DNA of 37,960 nucleotides. Source: RGIG995 sp045542115 (GTDB lineage: Bacteria > Bacillota > Clostridia > Oscillospirales > UBA644). The stretch covers positions 1 through 37,960 of the forward strand of contig JAZQKK010000004.1 of NCBI GenBank assembly GCA_045542115.1, written 5' to 3'. A program made the position numbers and the translations under genes. Under the pieces are notes generated by a model that worked only from the letters and a program-made list of their open reading frames with translations, was not told the origin of the DNA and made no database searches. Within the stretch, counting starts at the first letter, position 1; every line of letters begins with the position of its first letter. Positions 23,932 to 32,619 of the stretch are shown one piece after another.

Positions 23932-25512
23932 ATGGAACGATCCAGTGCCATTCGCCTGGAAAATGTGACGAAGACCTTTGGGTCGGTCGTCGCAAACAAG
24001 GATATCTGCCTCGACATCCGAAGCGGTGAAATTCTTTCCTTGCTGGGAGAAAACGGAAGCGGGAAAACCACTTTGATGAATATGCTTTCGGGAATCTACT
24101 ATCCGGACTCCGGCAAGATCTATGCCTACGGACAGGAGGTCTCCATTCGCTCCCCCAAAGACGCCTACGACCTTCACATCGGTATGATTCACCAGCACTT
24201 TAAATTGGTGGATATCTTTACTGCGGCCGAAAACGTGGTTTTGGGCGATACCGGAGAAAAGAAAGAAAGTTTGAAAGCGGCAATTGCCCGGATCCGTGAT
24301 ATTTGTGATAAATACGGCTTTGACGTAGACCCGAACCAAAAGGTGTACAATATGTCCGTGTCTCAGAAACAAACTCTGGAAATCGTTAAAGTCCTGTATC
24401 ACGGAGCCGAAATTCTGATTCTGGATGAACCGACAGCAGTTTTAACCTTACAGGAAACCGAGAAACTTTTTGCCGTGCTTCGCAATATGAAACAGGCAGG
24501 AAAAGCAATCGTTATTATTACCCATAAGCTCAATGAAGTTTTGGACATCTCGGACAGGGTCTCCATTCTGCGCCGGGGGGAATATATCGGCACGGTTGAA
24601 ACGAAAGATGCCACGGAACTCTCCTTGACCGAAATGATGGTTGGGAAAAAAGTCAGCCTCGACATTGCCCGTCCTGTGGTGGAAAAGAAAAAACCGTTGC
24701 TGGAAATTCGAAATCTCTCTATTAAAAACGACGAAGGTCATATGGCCATCGACGACGTGAATTTCTATATTCGTGGCGGTGAAATTTTGGGAGTGGCCGG
24801 AATTGCCGGTTGCGGACAAAAAGAATTATGCGAAGCCATTGCCGGTCTTCGAAAAATCGAGCGCGGGATGATGATTTACCAAGGGGAAGATATTTCCACA
24901 ATGTCCCCCAAACAGATTTCGGAAAAGGGCATCTCAATGAGCTTTATTCCCGAAGACCGTTTGGGAATGGGGTTGGCTCCTTCCCTTTCCATCACCGACA
25001 ATATGATTTTGAAAACTTATTCCGAAGGGCACTCTCCCATTGTAAACCGGAAAAAGGGCCGCCAAGAAGCCGAAAAAATCATTCAGGAATTGGGGGTAGT
25101 GACCCCCTCTACCGAAACTCCTGTTCGTAGACTTTCCGGCGGAAACGTACAAAAAGTTTTGTTGGGCAGAGAAGTAAAGAGCGGACCGAACGTTATTATC
25201 ACCGCCTATCCCGTTCGCGGGCTGGACATCAACTCTTCCTATCTTATCTATGACATTTTGAATCAGCAAAAAATGAACAACGTCGGAATTCTGTTTATCG
25301 GCGAAGATCTGGACGTAATGCTTTCTCTGTGTGACAAAATTATGGTTCTCTGCCACGGAAAAGTGATGGGAATCGTAAACGCGGACAATACGTCCAAGGA
25401 AGAATTGGGACTGATGATGACCGGGGCTATCAATCTGATGGAAGCAAGAACAAAAGACGGAAAACAACCCGGAATTGCGAAAGATTCTTGCATTGAGGAG
25501 GGCCAATTATGA
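23932..25512 (+). CDS. Nucleoside ABC importer, double ATPase subunit
   Basis: A 526-residue cytosolic protein with two ABC domains, as in sugar/nucleoside importers of the BMP type. Domain 1 has Walker A GENGSGKT (39-46) and Walker B ILILDEPT; its signature is altered to MSVSQKQ. Domain 2 (from about 255) has the family's non-canonical P-loop GVAGIAGCGQKEL, an intact LSGGNVQK signature and PVRGLD. One intact Walker A and one intact signature suggest a single competent composite site, as is usual for this family. The stop overlaps the first permease start as ATGA. Confidence 0.9.
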   Translation: MERSSAIRLENVTKTFGSVVANKDICLDIRSGEILSLLGENGSGKTTLMNMLSGIYYPDSGKIYAYGQEVSIRSPKDAYDLHIGMIHQHFKLVDIFTAAENVVLGDTGEKKESLKAAIARIRDICDKYGFDVDPNQKVYNMSVSQKQTLEIVKVLYHGAEILILDEPTAVLTLQETEKLFAVLRNMKQAGKAIVIITHKLNEVLDISDRVSILRRGEYIGTVETKDATELSLTEMMVGKKVSLDIARPVVEKKKPLLEIRNLSIKNDEGHMAIDDVNFYIRGGEILGVAGIAGCGQKELCEAIAGLRKIERGMMIYQGEDISTMSPKQISEKGISMSFIPEDRLGMGLAPSLSITDNMILKTYSEGHSPIVNRKKGRQEAEKIIQELGVVTPSTETPVRRLSGGNVQKVLLGREVKSGPNVIITAYPVRGLDINSSYLIYDILNQQKMNNVGILFIGEDLDVMLSLCDKIMVLCHGKVMGIVNADNTSKEELGLMMTGAINLMEARTKDGKQPGIAKDSCIEEGQL

Positions 25513-26615
25513 GCAATCTGCAAACAAAAACAAAAGAGCCCTTCCTTCGCATCGTCAAGCGGGACGGGATGAAAGCCTGGAAAGGCTGGTTAATTCGAGG
25601 TGGAGCATTGCTTATTGCATTGATCATCTGTGCCCTGTTTGTCTTCGCTTTGACAAAACTGAATCCCCTGTCGGTCTATGCTTCGATGGCAAAGGGTGCG
25701 TTTGGGACCACTCGCCGCATCTGGATCACCTTCCAGGATACTGCAATTCTTCTTTGCGTTGCTTTGGGTCTTGCACCGGCCTTTAAAATGAAATTCTGGA
25801 ATATCGGAGCGGAAGGACAGATCCTCGTAGGGGGAATCTCCACCGCCGCTTGTATGATTTATCTCGGCGATATTCTTCCCCTCTGGCTGACCATCGTTCT
25901 GATGGTGCTCTCCTCTGCCCTGGCAGGCGCTCTTTGGGGATTGATTCCCGCTCTGTTTAAGGCAAAATGGAATACAAACGAAACGTTGTTCACCCTGATG
26001 ATGAACTATATTGCCATTCAGCTGACGATGTTCTTTGTGGCAAAATGGGAAAACCCCATTGGGTCGAATACGGTAGGCGTTATTAATCCCGATACCAAGG
26101 GAGGTTGGCTGCCCGAAATCGGTTCTAACCGAATGGTATCTCCCTACATTCTGCCGGTTCTGATCGTGTTAGCTATGACCTTCTTTATGTTTTTCTATTT
26201 GAAAAATAGCAAACACGGATATGAGATCGCTATTGTGGGTGACAGCGAAAACACCGCTCGCTATGCCGGAATGAACGTCAAGAAAATCGTTTTACGTACG
26301 ATGCTGATTTCCGGTGGTATTTGTGGATTAGCCGGTTTTATCAACGTAGCCGGCGCAAGCCATACCATCTCTACAAACATCGGAGGCGGCCGCGGGTTTA
26401 CGGCGATTATTGTCGCTTGGCTTGCGAAGTTTAACTCTTTTGTAATGATTTTCGTATCACTGCTGCTCATTTTCCTGGAAAAAGGGGCCGCACAAATCGC
26501 ATCCGACTACAGTCTGAACAATGAAGCATCCGAAATTATGAAAGGTATCATCCTCTTCTTTGTTCTTGGCAGTGAATTTTTCATTAACTACCGCTTAATC
26601 TTCCGCAAAAAGTAA
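25509..26615 (+). CDS. Nucleoside ABC importer, permease subunit 1
   Basis: A 368-residue inner-membrane permease of the BPD_transp_2 (RbsC-like) family with a long N-terminal cytosolic stretch and about 8-10 hydrophobic segments. The family pattern FWNIGAEGQILVGG (about residues 96-109) and the LMMNYIA motif are present. TGA/ATG overlap with the ATPase gene indicates coupled translation. It pairs with the next gene to form the heterodimeric channel. Confidence 0.9.
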   Translation: MSNLQTKTKEPFLRIVKRDGMKAWKGWLIRGGALLIALIICALFVFALTKLNPLSVYASMAKGAFGTTRRIWITFQDTAILLCVALGLAPAFKMKFWNIGAEGQILVGGISTAACMIYLGDILPLWLTIVLMVLSSALAGALWGLIPALFKAKWNTNETLFTLMMNYIAIQLTMFFVAKWENPIGSNTVGVINPDTKGGWLPEIGSNRMVSPYILPVLIVLAMTFFMFFYLKNSKHGYEIAIVGDSENTARYAGMNVKKIVLRTMLISGGICGLAGFINVAGASHTISTNIGGGRGFTAIIVAWLAKFNSFVMIFVSLLLIFLEKGAAQIASDYSLNNEASEIMKGIILFFVLGSEFFINYRLIFRKK

Positions 26616-26633
26616 GAAAGGGGGAACAAGAAT

Positions 26634-27647
26634 ATGAACATTGCTTCTTTGATTCAATGGATTCAGTCTGCCGTGGTTTTCGGAACTGTAATTATGTTCG
26701 GTTGTTGCGGCGAAATATTAACTGAAAAATCGGGAAACTTAAATCTTGGTATCCCCGGAACGATGTACTTAGGCGGAATCGCAAGCCTTACGGGTGCATT
26801 CTTCTATGAAAACGCCTGTGCAAAGGCCGGGATTACCCCGAATCCCCTGCTGTGCATTTTAATTGCCTTCCTTTGCGCCTTTCTTGCAGGTGCTTTGGGT
26901 GGACTTATATTTAGTTTTTTAACGACCACCCTTCGGGCAAACCAAAACGTAACCGGTTTGACACTTACAATCTTCGGAGCCGGGATTGCAAATTTCTTTG
27001 GCGGCTCTCTGAATAAATTGGCCGGGGGTGTCGGACAAATTTCCATCGCAGCCACCAGTGATGCATTTCGCACCACCATTCCATTTTTAAAACAACTGGG
27101 CGGCTTTGGTGAACTGTTTCTTTCCTACGGCTTTTTGGCTTACTTGGCCATTGTGATTGCCGTTGCAATGGCAATCTTCTTGAAAAAATCCCACAAGGGA
27201 TTGAACCTTCGGGCCGTGGGAGAAAACCCCGCGACGGCAGATGCCGCCGGAATTGACGTTACGAAGTACAAGTATCTTTCTACCTGTATCGGATGCGGAA
27301 TTGCCGGTCTTGGCGGTCTGTATTACGTGGTAGACTACACAAAAGGCACCTGGGCCAACGACGGAACCATTGAAACCCTGGGCTGGTTGGCGGTTGCGCT
27401 GGTTATTTTCACAACTTGGAAACCGCTGAATGCCATTTGGGGATCCTATCTGTTCGGGATGCTTTACTGGATGTATCTCTATACAGAATTGTTTGGTTTC
27501 TCCTTGACCAGAAGCTCCCTTCCCCTATTTAAAATGCTTCCGTACATTGCTACGGTGCTGGTACTTATCCTGACCAGTATCCGCAAAAAGCGGGAAGACC
27601 AGCCCCCTGCAAATTTAGGACTCCCATATTTCCGGGAAGAAAGATAA
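26634..27647 (+). CDS. Nucleoside ABC importer, permease subunit 2
   Basis: A 337-residue membrane permease, the second BPD_transp_2 subunit. The N-terminal EILTEKSGNLNLGIPGTMY (about residues 26-44) is the hallmark of the smaller partner in these importers, and LRAVGENPATADAAGIDV matches the cytoplasmic coupling region. An AAGGGGG-like ribosome site lies upstream. It sits 18 bp after permease 1 and 3 bp before the FAD-dependent gene. Confidence 0.9.
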   Translation: MNIASLIQWIQSAVVFGTVIMFGCCGEILTEKSGNLNLGIPGTMYLGGIASLTGAFFYENACAKAGITPNPLLCILIAFLCAFLAGALGGLIFSFLTTTLRANQNVTGLTLTIFGAGIANFFGGSLNKLAGGVGQISIAATSDAFRTTIPFLKQLGGFGELFLSYGFLAYLAIVIAVAMAIFLKKSHKGLNLRAVGENPATADAAGIDVTKYKYLSTCIGCGIAGLGGLYYVVDYTKGTWANDGTIETLGWLAVALVIFTTWKPLNAIWGSYLFGMLYWMYLYTELFGFSLTRSSLPLFKMLPYIATVLVLILTSIRKKREDQPPANLGLPYFREER

Positions 27648-27650
27648 CGA

Positions 27651-29051
27651 ATGAAAAAAGATGTTTTAATTATCGGCGCCGGTCCTGCTGGCATTTTTAC
27701 CGCCTTGGAGTTACTCCGAAAAGGTAGTAATAAAAAGATTCTGATTGCGGAAAAGGGAGTGGCGATTGAACATCGCCGTTGCCCGAAATCCAAGACCAAG
27801 CAATGTGTTAACTGTAAACCCTATTGTCACATCACCACCGGTTTTTCCGGAGCCGGAGCCTTCTCCGACGGAAAGCTCTCCCTCTCCCCCGACGTTGGCG
27901 GTGCCTTACCGGAATTGATTGGGGAAGAATTGGCGGAAGAAACTATCAAATATGCAGACTCCATTTATCTGGAATTCGGCGCAGACGAACACGTAGAAGG
28001 AGTCAGCAACCCGGAAGAAGTCAAAGAAATTCGAAAACGGGCGATTCAGGCCGGTTTGAAGTTGGTAGACTGCCCCATCCGTCATCTGGGAACGGAAAAA
28101 GCGCAAGAAATCTACTATGCCATTGAACAGTACCTTCTGAACAATGGCGTAGAAATGATGTTTGGATACGAGTGTACAGACCTTCTCATCGAAGACCACG
28201 TGTGCAAGGGTGCATATCTGAAAAGAGGTACTGATGAGTTAACCGTTTATGCCGACGACGTAGTCGTTGCCACCGGGCGCCGAGGTGCGGAATGGCTGGA
28301 AAAACTCTGCACGGAACACGGGATTCAGCATCGCCCCGGTACGGTTGATATCGGTGTTCGGGTAGAAGTTCGCAACGAAGTAATGGAACAAGTCAATAAG
28401 GTTCTCTATGAATCAAAATTGATTGGCTATCCTCAGCCCTTCAAGAATAAGGTTCGGACCTTCTGTCAAAATCCCGGCGGATTTGTCAGCCAGGAGAATT
28501 ACGACAACGACCTGGCAGTGGTGAACGGACATTCCTACAAGGAATTAAAATCCAACAACACGAACCTTGCCATTTTGGTTTCCCACAATTTCAGCGTTCC
28601 TTTCAATCAACCCATCGCTTACGCCCAAAAAGTGGGGGAATTGTCCAATATGTTGGCTAACGGACATATTCTCGTTCAGCGGTTTGGAGATATTTTGGAC
28701 GGAAAACGGACGTGGGAAAAGGAGCTGAGTCATTCCAATTTGAAGCCCACGCTCCCCGACGCAGTTGCCGGAGACATTACCGCCGCCATTCCCTATCGGG
28801 CAATGACGAACATTATCAACTTTATCCACGCTCTCGACCACGTAGTACCTGGCTTTGCATCCACGGAAACGCTGCTCTATTCTCCCGAATTAAAGTTTTA
28901 CAGCAATCGGGTAGATATGGACAAGGACTTTAACACCAACGTCCCCGGCCTCTACTGTTTAGGAGATTCCAGCGGCTGGACCCGAGGCCTTATGATGGCG
29001 TCCGTAATGGGCGTTCTGATGGGTCGAAAATTGGCTGAAAACTATAACTAA
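27651..29051 (+). CDS. Uncharacterised FAD-dependent dehydrogenase (COG2509 type)
   Basis: A 466-residue flavoprotein. It opens with the FAD Rossmann motif IIGAGPAGIFTALELL (7-22). A cysteine-rich segment CPKSKTKQCVNC...C (about 44-63) and GFSGAGAFSDGKL are typical of this family, and the C-terminal GLYCLGDSSGWTRGLMMAS binds the flavin. The substrate is unknown. It lies 3 bp after the permease gene, so it is transcribed with the nucleoside operon, though a functional link is not shown; a role in purine or hydroxy-compound oxidation would be speculation. Confidence 0.82.
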   Translation: MKKDVLIIGAGPAGIFTALELLRKGSNKKILIAEKGVAIEHRRCPKSKTKQCVNCKPYCHITTGFSGAGAFSDGKLSLSPDVGGALPELIGEELAEETIKYADSIYLEFGADEHVEGVSNPEEVKEIRKRAIQAGLKLVDCPIRHLGTEKAQEIYYAIEQYLLNNGVEMMFGYECTDLLIEDHVCKGAYLKRGTDELTVYADDVVVATGRRGAEWLEKLCTEHGIQHRPGTVDIGVRVEVRNEVMEQVNKVLYESKLIGYPQPFKNKVRTFCQNPGGFVSQENYDNDLAVVNGHSYKELKSNNTNLAILVSHNFSVPFNQPIAYAQKVGELSNMLANGHILVQRFGDILDGKRTWEKELSHSNLKPTLPDAVAGDITAAIPYRAMTNIINFIHALDHVVPGFASTETLLYSPELKFYSNRVDMDKDFNTNVPGLYCLGDSSGWTRGLMMASVMGVLMGRKLAENYN

Positions 29052-29099
29052 AATAGCGCTTCTTCTACAAAAGTAATTCACAGCAAAGGAGACAGGAAG

Positions 29100-30638
29100 T
29101 TGGACTTCATTAAATTTGTTAATCAAATTCCAAACACAGTTATCGCAAAAAGAATCGCATCAGCATATGTGGCAGATTACAGACGATTAAGTCTTGACGA
29201 GATAAAAGATTTTTTGCTAAAAACTGCCGGACAATACACTTCTTTTGAAAACATTTCACAGAGATTAAATGAACTGAAATTGGATCAAAACCGTGCAGTT
29301 CGTATTATTGCTCCTATATTGATTCGCGACTACCTATTAAATCAAGATGACTTTATTTCTTCATACAAGGATACAGAGACTGCTATTCTCAATTATGAAA
29401 AAACTATTATTGATGAGTCCAACAATTTTGATATTAGCAAAATTTCAAGAGATTTTGCATTGTTTAAGCATATGCTTGATACCGCCTGGACTTATAATAA
29501 TGATATTTCCGTAGATGAAAAAAATTTGATTGAAGCTCTTCGAAAATACTTGAACATCTCAACGGAAGAACAACATATGCTTGAAGCAAAATCTAGTAGA
29601 TTTCCAACAGAAGGGAATATTTTGCACACATTAGATGACATTGATGAAACAAGAAAAACGCTACAAACAAAAGGATTATTGGTTTCAATTAAAAACTCTG
29701 ACGGAGTTTTGTGTGATATGATCCCTGAAGATATTGCAATGCAAATTCGCAACTATTATCATATCGAAATTCGTTCTTATGGATATGAAAAACTCGTAGA
29801 TTATGTTATAAAAAAGACAAAGAAACAGTACCTAATTGATATTGTCACAAAAGCCGGCCAACATACAAAGACTGCTGCTATTGAAGTCTCGAACAATCCA
29901 ACTGTCGCTGAGTTAAAAAGTGTCATTCTTAAATCTATTCAACCCTCTAACCTTTTGGGAGGATATTCTCTAAGAGACGGGCTGGATGTTTCTATGCTTT
30001 CAGCGTGGTGCGGAGATTTAGGACTCACGGTCTCGGGTAATAAAAATATTTTGATTTCAAGAATCCTTGAATACTACGACAATTTAAGGAAAATTGAAAT
30101 TAAAACTGAAGATGAAAGAGAAAAGCTCTTAAATGTATATCATCAACTTGCGTCAAGAGATCTAAAATATTTGAGAGCAAACAATATAATCGAAAAAGAC
30201 TTACAATGTGAACATCTTTTCGAAGATGCTACAAACTACATATTCGAAAAAATGCTACTAAACAAACCTCTTACATTGACCGGAACGGAGCATCCAGACG
30301 GGAAATTATCCTTTAAAGACAAATATATTATGTGGGATAACAAATCCAAAGAAAGTGCAGTAAATTTAAAGGATCACATCCAGCAATTTGATGGTTATAT
30401 TCGCACATCTGATAAAGAGGTCGCAGTATTTATGGTCATTGCTCCCGAATTTACAGATAAAAGTGTTCAAGAATGTGTTGATTATGCATTGAACAACGAC
30501 ACCCAAATTCTTCTAATCACCGCAGCTGAATTAAAAACTGTGGCTGAGTTGTGGAATAAGAAACATCAAGGAGAGACTTTTAATTTGGGGTATTTCAAGC
30601 AAAATGGCCGGTTTGATATTCGACTTTTAAATTTATAA
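29100..30638 (+). CDS. Orphan protein with SAP-like module and PD-(D/E)XK-like nuclease domain
   Basis: A 512-residue protein of unknown function. The start is a TTG with AAAGGAG eight bases upstream; no better start exists. Residues 1-290 are mainly helical with no recognised domain. Residues about 294-330 (LSAWCGDLGLTVSGNKNILISRIL) resemble a SAP DNA-binding helix pair. Residues about 395-490 suggest a restriction-endonuclease fold: HPDG (Asp400), 12 residues, then WDNK (Asp413, Lys415), followed by a QxxxYI-type helix (HIQQFDGYI) and the hydrophobic strand VAVFMVIAPEF. That is the PD-X(n)-D-X-K order of metal-dependent nucleases. The gene is visibly richer in A+T and in ATA/AGA/TTA codons than its neighbours, and its stop overlaps the convergent spmB stop by 6 bp. 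No methyltransferase is adjacent. A DNA-cleaving defence or repair protein is likely but inferred. Confidence 0.7.
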   Translation: MDFIKFVNQIPNTVIAKRIASAYVADYRRLSLDEIKDFLLKTAGQYTSFENISQRLNELKLDQNRAVRIIAPILIRDYLLNQDDFISSYKDTETAILNYEKTIIDESNNFDISKISRDFALFKHMLDTAWTYNNDISVDEKNLIEALRKYLNISTEEQHMLEAKSSRFPTEGNILHTLDDIDETRKTLQTKGLLVSIKNSDGVLCDMIPEDIAMQIRNYYHIEIRSYGYEKLVDYVIKKTKKQYLIDIVTKAGQHTKTAAIEVSNNPTVAELKSVILKSIQPSNLLGGYSLRDGLDVSMLSAWCGDLGLTVSGNKNILISRILEYYDNLRKIEIKTEDEREKLLNVYHQLASRDLKYLRANNIIEKDLQCEHLFEDATNYIFEKMLLNKPLTLTGTEHPDGKLSFKDKYIMWDNKSKESAVNLKDHIQQFDGYIRTSDKEVAVFMVIAPEFTDKSVQECVDYALNNDTQILLITAAELKTVAELWNKKHQGETFNLGYFKQNGRFDIRLLNL

Positions 30639-31127
30639 TACTAAAATCACAATTATCAACGTAATAATATCACAAATCACGGTACAGGCAAGTAATTTGC
30701 CTGTACCGTGCTGTTTTGTACGGGGAAGGTAAATGCCCAGAGTATAAAACGTTGTTTCTGTGGAAGCGGATAAAACGGCAGCAATACGACCAATGCGGGA
30801 ATCCACACCGTAGGTAGCGAGAAGGTCTTCGCAGACCGATAACGCTCCGCCGCCGGACAAAGGGCGAACCAAAGCAAGGGGCAGTATTTGGGGCGGAATG
30901 GAAAACCATTGACAGATCGGTGCAAGAAACGTAATAAGCAAATCCATTGCTCCGGAGGAACGAAATACTGCAACAGATGTCAGCATCAGCAATAAGGTGG
31001 GGAAAATCTGCAAACACACTTTCAAACCATCTTTAACTCCATCGCAAAAATGGGCAAAGATCGGGCTTTTGCGAATCAGACCGTAACCGAACACAAAGAT
31101 CATTAAAACCGGTAAAATCGCACTCAT
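30633..31127 (-). CDS. spmB: Spore maturation protein B
   Basis: A 164-residue membrane protein with nucleoside-recognition (Gate) domain. RPLSGGGAL (near residues 92-100) and RIGRIAAVLSASTETTFYTLG are the SpmB hallmarks. With SpmA it is needed for spore core dehydration in Bacillus. The ATG at 31127 overlaps the spmA stop as ATGA and has GAGGGAC upstream; a longer open frame to 31196 would run into spmA and is not used. Confidence 0.92.
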   Translation of the reverse strand: MSAILPVLMIFVFGYGLIRKSPIFAHFCDGVKDGLKVCLQIFPTLLLMLTSVAVFRSSGAMDLLITFLAPICQWFSIPPQILPLALVRPLSGGGALSVCEDLLATYGVDSRIGRIAAVLSASTETTFYTLGIYLPRTKQHGTGKLLACTVICDIITLIIVILVL

Positions 31128-31687
31128 TTTGTCCCTCGAAAAGCAAGTTTTGTAAGAAGAATGCCTGTTGCACAGGATAAGACTTGCACCACCCATACTG
31201 CGGGCAAAATATCCATCGGATTTTTAGCGCCGTTTGCCTGTCTTAAAGCACAGATCGTGGTAGGAATCAATTGCACGGAGCAAGTATTTAGCAATATAAA
31301 AGTTGCAAGGGAACGGGTGACTCTCCCTTGTTCCATTTGTTCTGCGGCCCGAATTCCGTAGGGAGTCGCGGCGTTACCCAATCCAAAAAAATTGGACGCC
31401 AAATTCATCGTTACCGACGTCCGTAGCGCAGAGTGGGATTTTGTTTGCGGGATCAAGGCTCCCACAGGTTTTGCCAGAATTTGAGAAAAGGAGTTGACCA
31501 ATCCAGCCCCTTCCGCTACACGTAACAATCCGCTAAAAAAACAAATCGCTCCGCCGATTTTTAACAATAGCGTGACTGTTTCTGCGGGGGAAGATAAAAT
31601 TGCAGCAGAAATTCTTTCCAGATTTCCGGTAAAAATCCCACAGACCGTTCCGGATACAATTAAAATAAAACAAATCCAACCAAGCAA
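31124..31687 (-). CDS. spmA: Spore maturation protein A
   Basis: A 187-residue membrane protein with the SpmA motif NFFGLGNAATPYGIRAAEQM (about residues 99-118) and an N-terminal hydrophobic helix pair. It functions with SpmB in spore dehydration. The start is a TTG preceded by AAGGGGAG, since no ATG lies nearby in frame. It is transcribed away from pdaA. Confidence 0.9.
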   Translation of the reverse strand: MLGWICFILIVSGTVCGIFTGNLERISAAILSSPAETVTLLLKIGGAICFFSGLLRVAEGAGLVNSFSQILAKPVGALIPQTKSHSALRTSVTMNLASNFFGLGNAATPYGIRAAEQMEQGRVTRSLATFILLNTCSVQLIPTTICALRQANGAKNPMDILPAVWVVQVLSCATGILLTKLAFRGTK

Positions 31688-31708
31688 AGTCCTCTCCCCT
31701 TTCGCTAC

Positions 31709-31736
31709 ATTTTATGGATAAACCGAAAGGATATGT
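31709..31736 (-). promoter_or_regulatory. Putative sigma-E-type promoter of spmAB
   Basis: Minus strand ACATATC (31736-31730) and CATAAAAT (31716-31709), spacer 13 bp. The -10 differs from the sigma-E consensus CATACAAT at one position. In Bacillus spmAB belong to the sigma-E regulon. Confidence 0.5.
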
Positions 31737-31744
31737 CATAAAAT
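31716..31744 (+). promoter_or_regulatory. Putative sporulation sigma promoter of pdaA
   Basis: GGATAAA (31716-31722) and CATAAAAT (31737-31744), spacer 14 bp. It fits a sigma-E or sigma-G pattern; Bacillus pdaA uses sigma-G. The implied start near 31751 lies after an in-frame ATG at 31743, which favours translation from 31767. Confidence 0.45.
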
Positions 31745-31766
31745 GGAGCAGAACGGAGGGATTGTT

Positions 31767-32585
31767 ATGAAATTTTCCGAAACACTGTTCCGAGGGTTGG
31801 AACGCAACTGGCAGACGATACTATTAAGTGCAGTCTGTATCTGTCTGTTGTTTGGGATGATTGCGGCCGGGCAAGCACAAACAGCAGAAGCTTTTGCTTG
31901 TTCCGATTGGGGATTATCCTTTGGAATTCCCGGTGCAACTCCACAAGGAAACGTAAGTGCGAAAGAATTAAAAGAGTACAACGCCTATTACTTGGGAGAC
32001 AAAGAATCCAAAACCATCTATCTGACCTTTGACGCGGGTTATGAAAACGGTTATACGGAGCAAATCTTAGACGTTTTAAAAAAACACGAAATTCCGGCGG
32101 CATTTTTTCTGGTAAGCCACTACTTAAAAACTTCCCCCGACTTAGTCAAACGAATGGCAGACGAGGGACATATCGTTGCAAATCATACCGCTTCACACCC
32201 GGATATGAGTGAAATTTCAGACCGGGAGAAATTAGAGGAAGAATTACGACAAGTTGAAACTTTGTATTTGGAAATTACGGGAAAAGAAATGAAAAAAATC
32301 TACCGTCCACCCCAAGGGAAATTTAGCCAGACGAATTTACAACAGGCCAAAGATTTGGGATACACTACCGTTTTTTGGAGTTTGGCTTACGCCGACTGGA
32401 ACAATGCAAAGCAACCGGACCCCAATGCGGCCATCCAGAAGCTCAATTCTCGAATTCACAATGGAGCAATCGTCTTACTCCACAGCACCTCAAAAACCAA
32501 TGCGGAGATTTTAGATACGTTATTGACGCAGTGGAAAGAACAGGGTTACACCTTTGGAACGTTAGATGACTTTATTCAACAATAA
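31767..32585 (+). CDS. pdaA: Polysaccharide deacetylase PdaA (muramic delta-lactam formation)
   Basis: A 272-residue exported deacetylase. It has an N-terminal membrane/signal segment (about 15-38), then the PdaA-specific SFGIPGATPQGN linker and a NodB domain with TFDAGYEN (motif 1), NHTASHPDM (motif 2, His-x3-His zinc pair), YRPPQGKFS (motif 3) and VLLHSTS (motif 5). It removes the acetyl group from N-acetylmuramic acid in cortex peptidoglycan, needed for germination. The ATG at 31767 has GGAGG seven bases upstream; the longer frame from 31743 lacks a good site and would start upstream of the proposed transcript start. Confidence 0.9.
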   Translation: MKFSETLFRGLERNWQTILLSAVCICLLFGMIAAGQAQTAEAFACSDWGLSFGIPGATPQGNVSAKELKEYNAYYLGDKESKTIYLTFDAGYENGYTEQILDVLKKHEIPAAFFLVSHYLKTSPDLVKRMADEGHIVANHTASHPDMSEISDREKLEEELRQVETLYLEITGKEMKKIYRPPQGKFSQTNLQQAKDLGYTTVFWSLAYADWNNAKQPDPNAAIQKLNSRIHNGAIVLLHSTSKTNAEILDTLLTQWKEQGYTFGTLDDFIQQ

Positions 32586-32619
32586 AAAAATGCGGTCGAA
32601 GGTTCGGCCGCATCCTTTT
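32583..32619. terminator. Bidirectional terminator between pdaA and the PiT gene
   Basis: An 11-bp stem (32590-32600 with 32603-32613, one G-U pair) has T-runs on both sides: six on the plus strand, seven on the minus. The genes on either side converge on it. Confidence 0.88.

Noticed and set aside
24150..25200. Loss of function of the ABC ATPase because domain 2 lacks a normal Walker A and domain 1 has an altered signature
   Set aside because: One degenerate site is usual in double ATPases of the BMP/ribose importer type. One intact Walker A and one intact signature remain.
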